Source: Candidatus Omnitrophota bacterium
GTDB taxonomy: Bacteria; Ratteibacteria; UBA8468; B48-G9; JAFGKM01
DNA length: 20,156 nucleotides
Assembly (NCBI GenBank): GCA_023819545.1
Contig: JAMWCA010000010.1
Location: 1-20,156, forward strand
Reading direction: 5' to 3'
The notes below the pieces were generated by a model. That model was not told the DNA's origin. It saw only the letters and a list, made by a program, of their open reading frames with translations, and ran no database searches. The position numbers were made by a program, and so were the translations under genes. This document shows, in pieces, positions 1 to 8,256 of this stretch. Numbering within the stretch: position 1 is the first letter of the stretch; the number at the start of each line of letters is the position of its first letter.

Positions 1-2
1 TT

Positions 3-557
3 GATTTACTTCATATGATTGACCTTGCTTTATACTTTATGGAATTTCCAGAACCAGAATATGTTTTAGCAAAGACATTTTATGATTTTTCAGGAAATCC
101 TGATTTTAAAGGTCCTTGGGGAATTCCCGATGTTGAGGGAGGAATAATGGATGTTGAGACAAGTTCCCATGCTTTTATAACATTTAAAACAGGACAGGTT
201 TTGTTTGCAAGGAATAGTTGGGCAGAGATGAACAAAAGAGAGGAAGTCAGTGTTACATTTCAAGGGACAAAAGCAGGAGGAATGATTAGACGACTTTTTG
301 GAAGGGATGGTATAGATGATACAGCAATTGATGATTGTGAACTTTATACTATAGAAAATGGGAAACCAGTTAATAGAAAAATAATAGTTGAACCAGACCC
401 AAAAATGGGAAGAGAAAGAGCAGTGATAAATTTTGTAAATACAATTAGAAAAAAAGAAGAGCCATTTTCAAAACCTGAACAAGCGATAATTTTAATGAAA
501 ATAATTGACTCTATATATAAATCTTCAGAGCAAAACAAACCAGTTAAAATTGATTGA
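3..557 (+). CDS. Gfo/Idh/MocA family oxidoreductase, C-terminal part (5' end outside window)
   Basis: The reading frame is open from base 3, so the gene begins before the window; the ATG at base 15 is internal. The first visible residues, DLLHMIDLALYFM, match the family hallmark in which a D-x-x-x-H-x-x-D-L stretch follows the glycine-rich loop and contributes to the active site. The remaining ~170 residues form the C-terminal alpha/beta dimerisation domain, ending with the usual 'sKPEQAIILMKIIDSIYKSSEQ' type helix (residues split here only for description). The family uses NAD(P)(H) to oxidise or reduce sugars, inositols and related polyols. The Rossmann domain and the catalytic Glu-Lys-Pro motif are missing from view, so substrate cannot be guessed. 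It is a different gene from the complete family member at 8257-9309. Confidence 0.88.
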   Translation, partial: DLLHMIDLALYFMEFPEPEYVLAKTFYDFSGNPDFKGPWGIPDVEGGIMDVETSSHAFITFKTGQVLFARNSWAEMNKREEVSVTFQGTKAGGMIRRLFGRDGIDDTAIDDCELYTIENGKPVNRKIIVEPDPKMGRERAVINFVNTIRKKEEPFSKPEQAIILMKIIDSIYKSSEQNKPVKID

Positions 558-576
558 AAAACTAAACTTTACTGCT

Positions 577-597
577 AAAAAATTTGTCTAATTTTTT
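577..597 (+). terminator. Possible weak A/T-only hairpin between Gfo/Idh and the export operon
   Basis: An 8-bp perfect inverted repeat (AAAAAATT, loop TGTCT, AATTTTTT) lies 20 bases after the oxidoreductase stop and before the TolC start. The right arm supplies a T-run. The stem has no G-C pair, so it would be a weak terminator at best and could be chance in such AT-rich DNA. I see no convincing -35/-10 pair for the downstream operon in this gap. Confidence 0.25.
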
Positions 598-613
598 ATA
601 AAAAGGTTTTTAG

Positions 614-2173
614 ATGAAAAAATACTTTCTATTATTAGGTTTAATTTTATTGATTTCGTGTAGTCCTAAATATTATGAAAAGTCAGTTGATAAAGAAGTT
701 TTCCAAATAATTGAGGAAAAGACACAAAAAGTAAAAAAAGAAAAAATGCCTGTAAATTTGAATGAAGACACTGAAAAAGAAACAATTTTTTTATCATTAA
801 AAAATGCCTTAATTTTATCTGCAAATAAAAATAGGGAGTATCAAACTGCAAAAGAAAATGTTTATCTTTCTGTTTTAGATTTAACTTATCAGAGATATCT
901 TTTTAGACCAAGAACTACTTTTAAAGGTAATATAAACTGGTATAAAAATTCTGCTCAGAAAATAAGTTCAAATTTAAATTTAAACCTCATTCAAGCACTT
1001 TCAACTGCGGGTGAAATATCATTAAATATAGGAGAAGCAATTTTAAAATATTTGACAGGAGATAAAAAAGAGGTCTTTCAATCAATTTTATCTATAAATC
1101 TATTTCAGGAGCTTTTTAAAGGTGCAGGAAGAAAGATTGCTCTTGAAAATTTAATCCAAAGTGAAAGAAATGTTATTTATCAGATAAGAGATTTTTTAAG
1201 ATATCAAAAGAGTTTTTCAATTGATATCACAAAGGACTATTTAAATCTTCTTCTTTTTAAAAAGAGGATGGAAAACTACTATGCAAATTACATTAATCTT
1301 AAAACAACAAGGGAAAGAATAGAAATGCTTTCTGAAGCAGGAAGAATAGCAGCATTTCAAGTTGACCAGGCAAGACAGAATGAATATAATGCTTATCAGA
1401 GATGGGTAGATGCACAAAATCTTTATTTCAGTTCTCTTGATTCTTTTAAAATTAAACTCGGTCTATCACCTTCTATTAATCTTGTTTTAGAGGATAAAGA
1501 GATTGAGGCACTTTTTGAGAATCCATTACCTGAAATTAAATTTAATATAAATGAATATATAGATTATGCTCTCCAAAACCGACTTGATTTAATAACAGAG
1601 TATGAAAAAGTAGAAGATACACAAAGAAAAGTTGAAATTGCATTGAACAATATAAAATCAAAGATTGACCTTACTGCAACTATAAAAATCACAGGAGAAG
1701 AAAAAAACAATCCCAATATAGATTTGAATAAACCAGAATATAATGTAGGAATAAATTTTGATATTCCATTTAGTAAACTTCCTCAAAGAAATGAATATAA
1801 AAGAGCACTTATTCAATATGAAAGAACAAAGAGAAATTTTGATAAGAAAATAGACATAGTTAAGAAAGAAATAATTGATAGTTATAGGAATTTACAAGAG
1901 GCATATCAAAGTTACAATATTCAACTTACAAGTTTAAAACTTGCTGAAAAGAGAGTAGAAAGCACTGATTTATTATTGCAAGCAGGAAGAGCAACAACAA
2001 GAGACCTTCTTGAAGCCCAAGAAGCATATCTATCAGCAAAAAATAATGTCATTAATTCAATTACAAGTTTTATTCTTGAATATTTGAATTTCCTTTACAT
2101 AACGGAAAAACTTGAACTTGATGAAAGAGGAATATGGAAAGGAGACATAAATGAAATACTTAAAAATATTTAA
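614..2173 (+). CDS. TolC-type outer-membrane efflux lipoprotein
   Basis: 519 residues. The N-terminus MKKYFLLLGLILLISC is a lipoprotein signal peptide with lipobox L-I-S-C, predicting cleavage and lipidation at Cys16, as in many OprM/CusC-like channels. The rest fits the OEP (TolC) family: two repeated long helical segments (about residues 55-290 and 310-495) with short strand regions between, and the recognisable end of each repeat, for example 'LLLQAGRATTRDLLEAQEAY' near residue 460. Such proteins trimerise into an outer-membrane barrel and periplasmic tunnel. It is the first gene of a four-gene cluster whose second gene overlaps it by 23 bases. AAAAGG seven bases upstream is the likely ribosome site. 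The cargo is unknown. Confidence 0.88.
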   Translation: MKKYFLLLGLILLISCSPKYYEKSVDKEVFQIIEEKTQKVKKEKMPVNLNEDTEKETIFLSLKNALILSANKNREYQTAKENVYLSVLDLTYQRYLFRPRTTFKGNINWYKNSAQKISSNLNLNLIQALSTAGEISLNIGEAILKYLTGDKKEVFQSILSINLFQELFKGAGRKIALENLIQSERNVIYQIRDFLRYQKSFSIDITKDYLNLLLFKKRMENYYANYINLKTTRERIEMLSEAGRIAAFQVDQARQNEYNAYQRWVDAQNLYFSSLDSFKIKLGLSPSINLVLEDKEIEALFENPLPEIKFNINEYIDYALQNRLDLITEYEKVEDTQRKVEIALNNIKSKIDLTATIKITGEEKNNPNIDLNKPEYNVGINFDIPFSKLPQRNEYKRALIQYERTKRNFDKKIDIVKKEIIDSYRNLQEAYQSYNIQLTSLKLAEKRVESTDLLLQAGRATTRDLLEAQEAYLSAKNNVINSITSFILEYLNFLYITEKLELDERGIWKGDINEILKNI

Positions 2174-3803
2174 GAACAAAATTTTTTTAGGGTTTATTTT
2201 AATTCTCATCTTATTTTTTAGTTTTTCTTTTTTCAACTCAAGAAACAAAGAAGCAAAAAATATAGTAAGTTATATTGTAAAAAAAATTGACCTACCTATA
2301 ACAATTCACGAATCTGGGAATCTTGTTGCTTTAAAGACGACAAAAATAATTAATCAGGTTCCTGGAAGAAGGTCAATTCTTGAAGTTGTAGAGGAAGGAA
2401 CCGAAATAACCGAAGAAGATGTTAAAAAAGGGAAGGTATTGCTAAAACTTGATTCTAATGACCTTGAAACCCAGAGAGACCAGATGTTGATTACTGTTGA
2501 GAATAGCTATGCAAGTTATTTAAATGCCCAGGAAAATCTTGAAATAGTTAAAAAAGAAAATGATAGTATGATGAAAAATGCAGAACTTAAAGTTAATTTT
2601 GCAAAGATGGACCTTGAGAAATATCTTGGGAGTTCCCTTGCAAATCAAGTGATTGAAAAAAGGAATAAAGGAGAAAATATTGATTATAAAGAACTTATAA
2701 ATAGTGAGAAACTTGGTGGAGAAGCATTAAATAAGAAAAGGCAACTTGAAAACAATATAGATATTGCTAAGGAAGAGGTTATTAGAGCACAAAATCAACT
2801 TGATTGGAGTAAAAAACTTGCTGAAAAAGGTTATATTACTAAAAATGAACTTGAAGCAGATAGGTTATCTTTAAAGCAAAAAGAAGTAAGTTTTGAACAG
2901 GCACAATTATCTTTTCAACTTTTTGTCAATTATGAATTTCCAAAAAATGTTGAACAATTATTATCAAATTATCTTGAAGCAGTTGCTGAACTTGAAAGAA
3001 CAAAGTCAAAATGTAAATCAAGATTAGTTCAGGCAGAATCAGATTTAAGAAGTAAAATGGCATCTTATAGATTAAATGAAAAAAAACTTCTGGAACTTGA
3101 AGAAAATATAAAAAATTGTACAATTATTGCAACTTCTCCTGGATTTGTTACATATCCTACAACCACAGTAGGTTTTAGAGCAATAGCAGCAGGGACTCAA
3201 ATTCAACCAGGAGCAAGTGTCTATCAATTTCAGGAACTTTTGCACTTACCTGATTTTAATTCTATGGGAGTTGAAGTTAAAGTCCATGAAGCGAGTATTC
3301 AAAAACTTTCACTTGGCCAGGTGGCAAATGTTAAAATTTCTTCAATTCCAAATAGAGTTTTTAAAGGTAAAGTAATACAGGTTTCAAATATGCCAGACCA
3401 GTCATTAAAGATATTAAATCCAGACATTAATGTTTATATTGTAAAAATAGAATTGATAGATAAAGATAAAACAATGAGACCTGGAATGAATGCAGATGTT
3501 GAAATACTTATCAAAGAATTAAAGAATGTTATTGCAGTTCCAATTACTGCTATTAATTTTGAAAAAGGGCAGGTATATTGTGAAGTTCTTAAGAGTAAAA
3601 GTATTGAAAGGAAATATGTGAAACTTGGAGAAAGTAGTGAAACAATGGTTGAAGTTAAAGAGGGATTAAAAGAAGGAGATGTTGTTGTTTTAAGTTATAA
3701 AGGACCCACAAAAGGCGCAGTTAAAAAAGAAGAGATGGTTGAAAAAGGGAAAATAGAACCAAAAAAACAAGAAACAAAATCAAAAAATGAGCAAGGTGAA
3801 TGA
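2151..3803 (+). CDS. Periplasmic adaptor (membrane fusion protein, HlyD/MacA type)
   Basis: 550 residues. One N-terminal membrane segment (about residues 9-28) is followed by a beta-barrel/lipoyl half, a long coiled helical hairpin (roughly 105-325, unusually long) and then the returning lipoyl strand and beta-barrel ('RPGMNADVEI', 'VIAVPITAI'), as in RND/MacA-type adaptors. The C-terminus is a Lys/Glu-rich tail. The protein should bridge the inner-membrane permease and the TolC-like channel. The start is set by GGAG at 2141-2144, six bases before the ATG, inside the end of the channel gene. Its 3' end overlaps the ATPase gene by 17 bases, so translation is probably coupled. The long hairpin suggests a long periplasmic reach; I infer no specific substrate. 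Confidence 0.88.
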   Translation: MKYLKIFKNKIFLGFILILILFFSFSFFNSRNKEAKNIVSYIVKKIDLPITIHESGNLVALKTTKIINQVPGRRSILEVVEEGTEITEEDVKKGKVLLKLDSNDLETQRDQMLITVENSYASYLNAQENLEIVKKENDSMMKNAELKVNFAKMDLEKYLGSSLANQVIEKRNKGENIDYKELINSEKLGGEALNKKRQLENNIDIAKEEVIRAQNQLDWSKKLAEKGYITKNELEADRLSLKQKEVSFEQAQLSFQLFVNYEFPKNVEQLLSNYLEAVAELERTKSKCKSRLVQAESDLRSKMASYRLNEKKLLELEENIKNCTIIATSPGFVTYPTTTVGFRAIAAGTQIQPGASVYQFQELLHLPDFNSMGVEVKVHEASIQKLSLGQVANVKISSIPNRVFKGKVIQVSNMPDQSLKILNPDINVYIVKIELIDKDKTMRPGMNADVEILIKELKNVIAVPITAINFEKGQVYCEVLKSKSIERKYVKLGESSETMVEVKEGLKEGDVVVLSYKGPTKGAVKKEEMVEKGKIEPKKQETKSKNEQGE

Positions 3804-4479
3804 TAATTTTTTAATAAAAATGAAAGGAGTAAAAAAAATATATGACCTTGGAGAAGTTAAAGTTGTTGCATTAAAAAATGTAAATCTTTTTGTTAAAGAA
3901 AAAGAACATATTTCAATTATGGGACCATCTGGAAGTGGGAAAACAACTCTTTTGAATATAATTGGATGTCTTGATAAACCAACAGATGGAGAGTATTATC
4001 TTGACGGAGTTGACGTTAAAAAACTTGATGATGACCATCTTTCAGGAATAAGAAATAAAAAAATTGGATTTGTTTTTCAAAATTATAATTTAATTCCACA
4101 ATTAAATGTGATTGAAAATATTGGTCTTCCTTTAATTTATAGAGGCATTGATGAAAAAGAGATAATTGAAAAATCAAAATATTATGCTAATCTTGTTGGA
4201 CTTGGAGATAGAATGTATCACAGACCAACTGAACTTTCTGGAGGGCAACAGCAGAGAGTTGCAATAGCGCGTGCTCTTGTAAATGAACCTGTTATAATTC
4301 TTGGAGATGAACCAACAGGAAATCTTGATACAAAGACAGGAAAAGAAATAATGGAGATTTTTAAGAAATTGAATGAAATGGGAAGAACAATAATCATAAT
4401 AACTCATGACGTAAAAGTTGCTGAATATGGAGAGAGAATTGTTAAAATACTTGATGGAGAAATAATAGATGAAAGGTAA
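3787..4479 (+). CDS. ABC transporter ATP-binding protein, MacB/LolD-type
   Basis: 230 residues, the normal size for a stand-alone LolD/MacB-type ATPase. Visible motifs: Walker A GPSGSGKTT (46-54), Q-loop Gln98 in VFQNYNLIPQLNV, signature LSGGQQQRVAIARAL (150-164), Walker B VIILGDEP (169-176, catalytic Glu175), D-loop GNLD and switch His207 in THD. It energises the FtsX-type permease encoded next, which it overlaps by 11 bases. In this family (MacB, LolCDE, FtsEX) ATP binding drives movement in the periplasmic domain rather than classic membrane transport. With adaptor and channel in the same operon it most resembles MacAB-TolC, exporting peptides, macrolide-like compounds or lipoproteins from the periplasm. 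MacB of Enterobacteria is a single fused chain; here the domains are separate. Confidence 0.94.
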   Translation: MSKVNDNFLIKMKGVKKIYDLGEVKVVALKNVNLFVKEKEHISIMGPSGSGKTTLLNIIGCLDKPTDGEYYLDGVDVKKLDDDHLSGIRNKKIGFVFQNYNLIPQLNVIENIGLPLIYRGIDEKEIIEKSKYYANLVGLGDRMYHRPTELSGGQQQRVAIARALVNEPVIILGDEPTGNLDTKTGKEIMEIFKKLNEMGRTIIIITHDVKVAEYGERIVKILDGEIIDER

Positions 4480-5755
4480 AATTTATTATTTATTTAGGAT
4501 TGTTAAGATAGGAGTAAAAAATTTATATCTTCATAAATTGAGGTCTTTTTTGACTATTCTTGGTATTGTTTTTGGTGTTGCTTCTGTAATTGCTATGCTT
4601 GCTATTGGAGAAGGAGCAAGTTATGAAGCAAGAGAAAAAATAAAAGAACTCGGTAGTCAAAATATAATTATAAAAAGTGTAAAAATTCCAGAAACACGAA
4701 TAACTCAAGAAGCAACAACTTTTGTGGGTGTTTATGGTTTAATTGAAAAGGACTATGAGATGATAAAAACAATTCCTTCAGTTGATTTTATAGTTCCTAC
4801 ATGGGAAATGAAAGAGGATATAAGATATATGGAGAAAAATATTCAAGGTAGAATTGTTTGCACATATCCTGAATATAAAGATGTGATGAATGTTATAACT
4901 GAAAGTGGAAGATTTTTTTCACAAATTGATTTTGAATTATTTAAACCATATGCGGTAATCGGAGCATCTATTAAAAAAAATTTGTTTCCAACAGAAGACC
5001 CTATTGGAAAAACAATTACTGTGAGAAGTTATAATTTTAAAGTAATTGGTGTGGCAAAAGAAAAAGGGATAGTTTCAGGAACAACCGGTTTTATAGCAGA
5101 AGATATCAATTTTGATGTATATATACCATTTACAACTGGAAGAGCATATTTTGGTGAATTTGAAATTTCTTCAAAACAAGGTCCTATAATGAGATGGGAG
5201 AGAAATTGGGTTAAATATCATAGATTTATAGTTAAAGTAAATGATACAGATAAAATTTTAACAACTTCTGCAATAATTGAAAATATACTTAAGACAAATC
5301 ATAAAAAAGATGATTATGAAATTTTAGTTCCATTACAATTATTAATCCAAGCAGAACATACAAAGAGGATTTTTAATATAGTTTTAGGTTCAATTGCTGC
5401 AATTTCTCTTATTGTAGGTGGGATTGGAATTATGAATATTATGCTTGCTACAGTTACAGAAAGAACAAGAGAAATAGGTATAAGAAGAGCAGTTGGTGCA
5501 AAGAGAAAAGATATAATAAGTCAATTTTTACTTGAGACAGTAATTTTATCTTCAGTTGGTGGTTTTATTGGAATATTGCTTGGTATTTTAATTCCTAAAC
5601 TTGTTACTAAATTTGCAGGTATGACAACAGTTATAACATGGTGGTCTATTTTACTTTCTTTTACAATATCTGTTGGAGTTGGAATAAGTTTTGGGATTTA
5701 TCCGGCAAGAAAAGCAGCATATCTTGATCCAATCCAAGCATTAAGATACGAATAA
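4469..5755 (+). CDS. MacB-type ABC permease (FtsX fold)
   Basis: 428 residues. The first transmembrane helix (about 22-45, 'LRSFLTILGIVFGVASVIAM') is followed by a large periplasmic MacB_PCD-like domain (about 46-295). Three helices then form the FtsX C-terminal domain (about 300-330, 350-378, 388-412), with the hallmark 'GGIGIMNIMLATVTERTREI' and 'GIRRAVGAKR' coupling-helix segment. The last residues 'PARKAAYLDPIQALRYE' are characteristic of the family. It pairs with the ATPase just upstream, likely as a dimer. It closes the four-gene export operon; a new promoter follows at once. Confidence 0.93.
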   Translation: MKGKIYYLFRIVKIGVKNLYLHKLRSFLTILGIVFGVASVIAMLAIGEGASYEAREKIKELGSQNIIIKSVKIPETRITQEATTFVGVYGLIEKDYEMIKTIPSVDFIVPTWEMKEDIRYMEKNIQGRIVCTYPEYKDVMNVITESGRFFSQIDFELFKPYAVIGASIKKNLFPTEDPIGKTITVRSYNFKVIGVAKEKGIVSGTTGFIAEDINFDVYIPFTTGRAYFGEFEISSKQGPIMRWERNWVKYHRFIVKVNDTDKILTTSAIIENILKTNHKKDDYEILVPLQLLIQAEHTKRIFNIVLGSIAAISLIVGGIGIMNIMLATVTERTREIGIRRAVGAKRKDIISQFLLETVILSSVGGFIGILLGILIPKLVTKFAGMTTVITWWSILLSFTISVGVGISFGIYPARKAAYLDPIQALRYE

Positions 5756-5759
5756 AAAG

Positions 5760-5787
5760 TTGAAAAAAATTTTTTAAGGTTTATAAT
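5760..5787 (+). promoter_or_regulatory. Sigma-70-like promoter for the acetyl-CoA synthetase gene
   Basis: TTGAAA (5760-5765), 16-base spacer, then a consensus TATAAT (5782-5787). The expected transcript start is near 5794, leaving a short leader that contains AAAGGG ahead of the ATG at 5812. This separates the gene from the export operon. It is read by eye, and AT-richness raises the chance background. Confidence 0.55.
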
Positions 5788-5811
5788 ATTTTTTTTAAAA
5801 AGGGAAATATA

Positions 5812-7902
5812 ATGTTAGAATTTTTTTTTAAACCCAAAAGTATATGTTTAGTAGGGGCTTCAACAAATCCAGAAAAACTCGGATTTAAAATTTTAAAAAA
5901 TATAATAGATGGTAAATATAATGGCAGAATTTTTCCTGTAAATCCCAATGCAGATACAATTTTAAATTTAAAATGTTATAAAAATGTTTCAGAAATTCCT
6001 GATTTTGTTGACCTTGCTTTAATAGTAATACCTTCTGATTACGTTTGTGATATTGCAGAAGAATGCGGGAAAAAAGGAGTTAAAGGTCTTATAGTAATTT
6101 CTGCTGGATTTAAGGAAACTGGACAAGAAGGACAAAAGAAAGAAGAAAAATTAAAAGAAATAATTAAAAAATATAATATGCGACTTATTGGTCCAAATTG
6201 TCTTGGAATTATTGATACAAAAAATAGATTAAATGCTTCTTTTGCTTCTGACATGCCACCAGAAGGAAAAATCTCATTTATTACTCAGTCAGGTGCTCTT
6301 GGAACAGCAATTTTAGATTGGGCAATTAAAGAAAATATTGGATTTTCTAAATTTATAAGTTTTGGTAATAAAGCAGATGTTAATGAAATTGATTTAATTG
6401 AAGAACTTGGAAATGACCCTGATACAAATGTAATTCTTTTATATCTTGAGGGTATTAGTGATGGAAGAAAGTTCATTGATATTGGAAAAAAAGTAAGTTT
6501 TAAAAAACCAATAATAGTTATAAAAGCAGGTAAAACAGAAAAAGGGATAAAAGCTGCAATTTCTCACACCGGTTCATTATCTGGTTCTGATATTGCTTTT
6601 GATTCAGCAATTAAACAATCTGGAATTATAAGAGCAAAAACAGTTGAAGAACTTTTTGATTATTCTTTAATTTTTTCTTATCAACCAATTTTAAAAGGCA
6701 AAAATATTGGTATAATTACAAATGCAGGTGGACCATCTGTAATGGCTGTTGATACGATAGAAGAAATAGGCCTTAAACTCGCTAAATTTTCACCTCAAAC
6801 TATTGAAAAATTAAAGAGTTTTTTGCCATCTGCTTCAAATGTATACAATCCTGTTGATGTCCTTGGGGATGCAAAAGCAGATAGATATGAGAAAGCAATT
6901 GAATGTGTTATTTCTGATCAAAATGTTGATGGAATTATGGTTATTTTAACTCCTCAGATAATAACTCAAATAGAAGAAACAGCAGAATCTATTGTAAGGA
7001 AATCAAAACAATATGATAAACCAGTGGTCACATGTTTTATGGGAGGGAAAAGAGTTGAACAAGGTATAAAAATTTTGAAAGAAAATAAAATTCCAAATTA
7101 TTTTTCTCCAGAAAGAGGCATATTTTCACTTAAAGCAATGTTTGATTATAGAAAAAGCATAGAGGAAAAATCAAAGGGTAAAATAATAAAATTTAAAGTT
7201 GAATTTGAAAAAGTTAGAAGAAAAATAGAGTATTTTAGACAACAAAAAATTGATATAATTGGAGATATTGAAGGGAGAGAGATACTTTCATTTTATGGTA
7301 TAAATGTAATAAATTCCTTTTTAGCAAAAAGTCAACAAGATTGTGAGGAATTCTTAAAAGAAAATCAAGGAGTTTATGTAATGAAACTTGTTTCACCAGA
7401 CATAATACATAAAACAGAAGCAGGTGGGATTAAACTGAATATAAAAGAACCAAAAGAAGGTAAAAAAGCGTTTACTGAAATAATAGATTCGGCAAAAAAA
7501 TATAAACCAAATGCAAATATCATAGGAGTTCAAATTCAACCAATGATTAAAGAAGGTATTGAGGTTATTATAGGAGTAAGTAAAGATGTTCAGTTTGGGC
7601 ATTTGATTATGTTTGGTCTTGGAGGAATATATGTTGAATTATTAAAAGATGTATCTTTCAGAATAATTCCAATTACAGATATAGATGCAGATTATATGAT
7701 AAATGAAATAAAAACAAGTAAGATTTTAAAAGGATTTAGAAACATACCAGAAATGGATATAAATTCAATTAAAGATACATTATTAAGGATATCTCAACTT
7801 GTTTCAGATTTTCCAGAAATAGAAGAAATGGACATAAATCCGTTAATTGTAAAAGAGAAGGGGTGTATTGCTGTTGATGTAAGGTTAAGATTTGAATTTT
7901 AA
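5812..7902 (+). CDS. ADP-forming acetate/acyl-CoA synthetase, fused alpha-beta
   Basis: 696 residues. Domain order: CoA-binding Rossmann domain (about 1-130, 'SICLVGASTNPEKLG'), succinyl-CoA-ligase-like domains (about 145-290 and 300-450), then the ATP-grasp beta part (about 475-696, with 'YVMKLVSPDIIHKTEAGGI' and 'EMDINPLIV'). His252 in AAISHTGSLSGSD sits where the family's phosphohistidine is found. The family catalyses acyl-CoA + ADP + Pi giving acid + ATP + CoA, a substrate-level phosphorylation used by anaerobic archaea, protists and some bacteria. Length and alpha-beta fusion order are normal. The oxidoreductase at 14644-17907 could supply acetyl-CoA. Acyl specificity (acetyl, propionyl, aryl) cannot be told from sequence. 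Confidence 0.92.
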   Translation: MLEFFFKPKSICLVGASTNPEKLGFKILKNIIDGKYNGRIFPVNPNADTILNLKCYKNVSEIPDFVDLALIVIPSDYVCDIAEECGKKGVKGLIVISAGFKETGQEGQKKEEKLKEIIKKYNMRLIGPNCLGIIDTKNRLNASFASDMPPEGKISFITQSGALGTAILDWAIKENIGFSKFISFGNKADVNEIDLIEELGNDPDTNVILLYLEGISDGRKFIDIGKKVSFKKPIIVIKAGKTEKGIKAAISHTGSLSGSDIAFDSAIKQSGIIRAKTVEELFDYSLIFSYQPILKGKNIGIITNAGGPSVMAVDTIEEIGLKLAKFSPQTIEKLKSFLPSASNVYNPVDVLGDAKADRYEKAIECVISDQNVDGIMVILTPQIITQIEETAESIVRKSKQYDKPVVTCFMGGKRVEQGIKILKENKIPNYFSPERGIFSLKAMFDYRKSIEEKSKGKIIKFKVEFEKVRRKIEYFRQQKIDIIGDIEGREILSFYGINVINSFLAKSQQDCEEFLKENQGVYVMKLVSPDIIHKTEAGGIKLNIKEPKEGKKAFTEIIDSAKKYKPNANIIGVQIQPMIKEGIEVIIGVSKDVQFGHLIMFGLGGIYVELLKDVSFRIIPITDIDADYMINEIKTSKILKGFRNIPEMDINSIKDTLLRISQLVSDFPEIEEMDINPLIVKEKGCIAVDVRLRFEF

Positions 7903-7917
7903 TAAAAAGGGGGAGAG

Positions 7918-8241
7918 ATGATAGAAGGGAAAATTGTAAAAGTGAGGTTTAAAAAGTATTATTCAGAGCAGAAACTATGGGTTTTTATTGGAAAAGTTTT
8001 AAAATTTACTGAAAACTGGATAATGTTAGAGGGTAAGGGTATTATTGTAATAAAAGGGCAGGTATCACCAGTTGAGATAGATAGAGAAAAAAGAATTATT
8101 ATTGTCCCAAGAGAAAACATTTCTCATATTAGAATTCTACCGGATGATTTTGATATTGATAATATAGAAGTAATTACAAGAGGATTGAGAATATTTGTTA
8201 AAGTAAAAAATGGTCCTGATACAAGTATAAGCGAGATTTAA
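7918..8241 (+). CDS. Small conserved-looking protein, possible Sm-like beta-barrel
   Basis: 107 residues with no signal peptide or membrane segment; rich in alternating hydrophobic strands. GGGGGAG lies just before the ATG, and the gene ends 15 bases before the Gfo/Idh gene, so it is probably translated well and co-transcribed. Residues 21-47 (VFIGKVLKFTENWIMLEGKG and onward) read like Sm motif 1, with bent strands around G-K-V and L-x-G-K. Residues 58-74 (KRIIIVPRENISHIRILP) read like Sm motif 2 (h-V-P-x-x-x-I-s-x-I). A two-strand tail follows (about 82-97). I do not recognise a named family; the Sm-like reading is inference from pattern. It might instead be a small enzyme-associated barrel or RNA-binding regulator. 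Confidence 0.75.
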   Translation: MIEGKIVKVRFKKYYSEQKLWVFIGKVLKFTENWIMLEGKGIIVIKGQVSPVEIDREKRIIIVPRENISHIRILPDDFDIDNIEVITRGLRIFVKVKNGPDTSISEI

Positions 8242-8256
8242 AAAAGGAGGAGAAGA

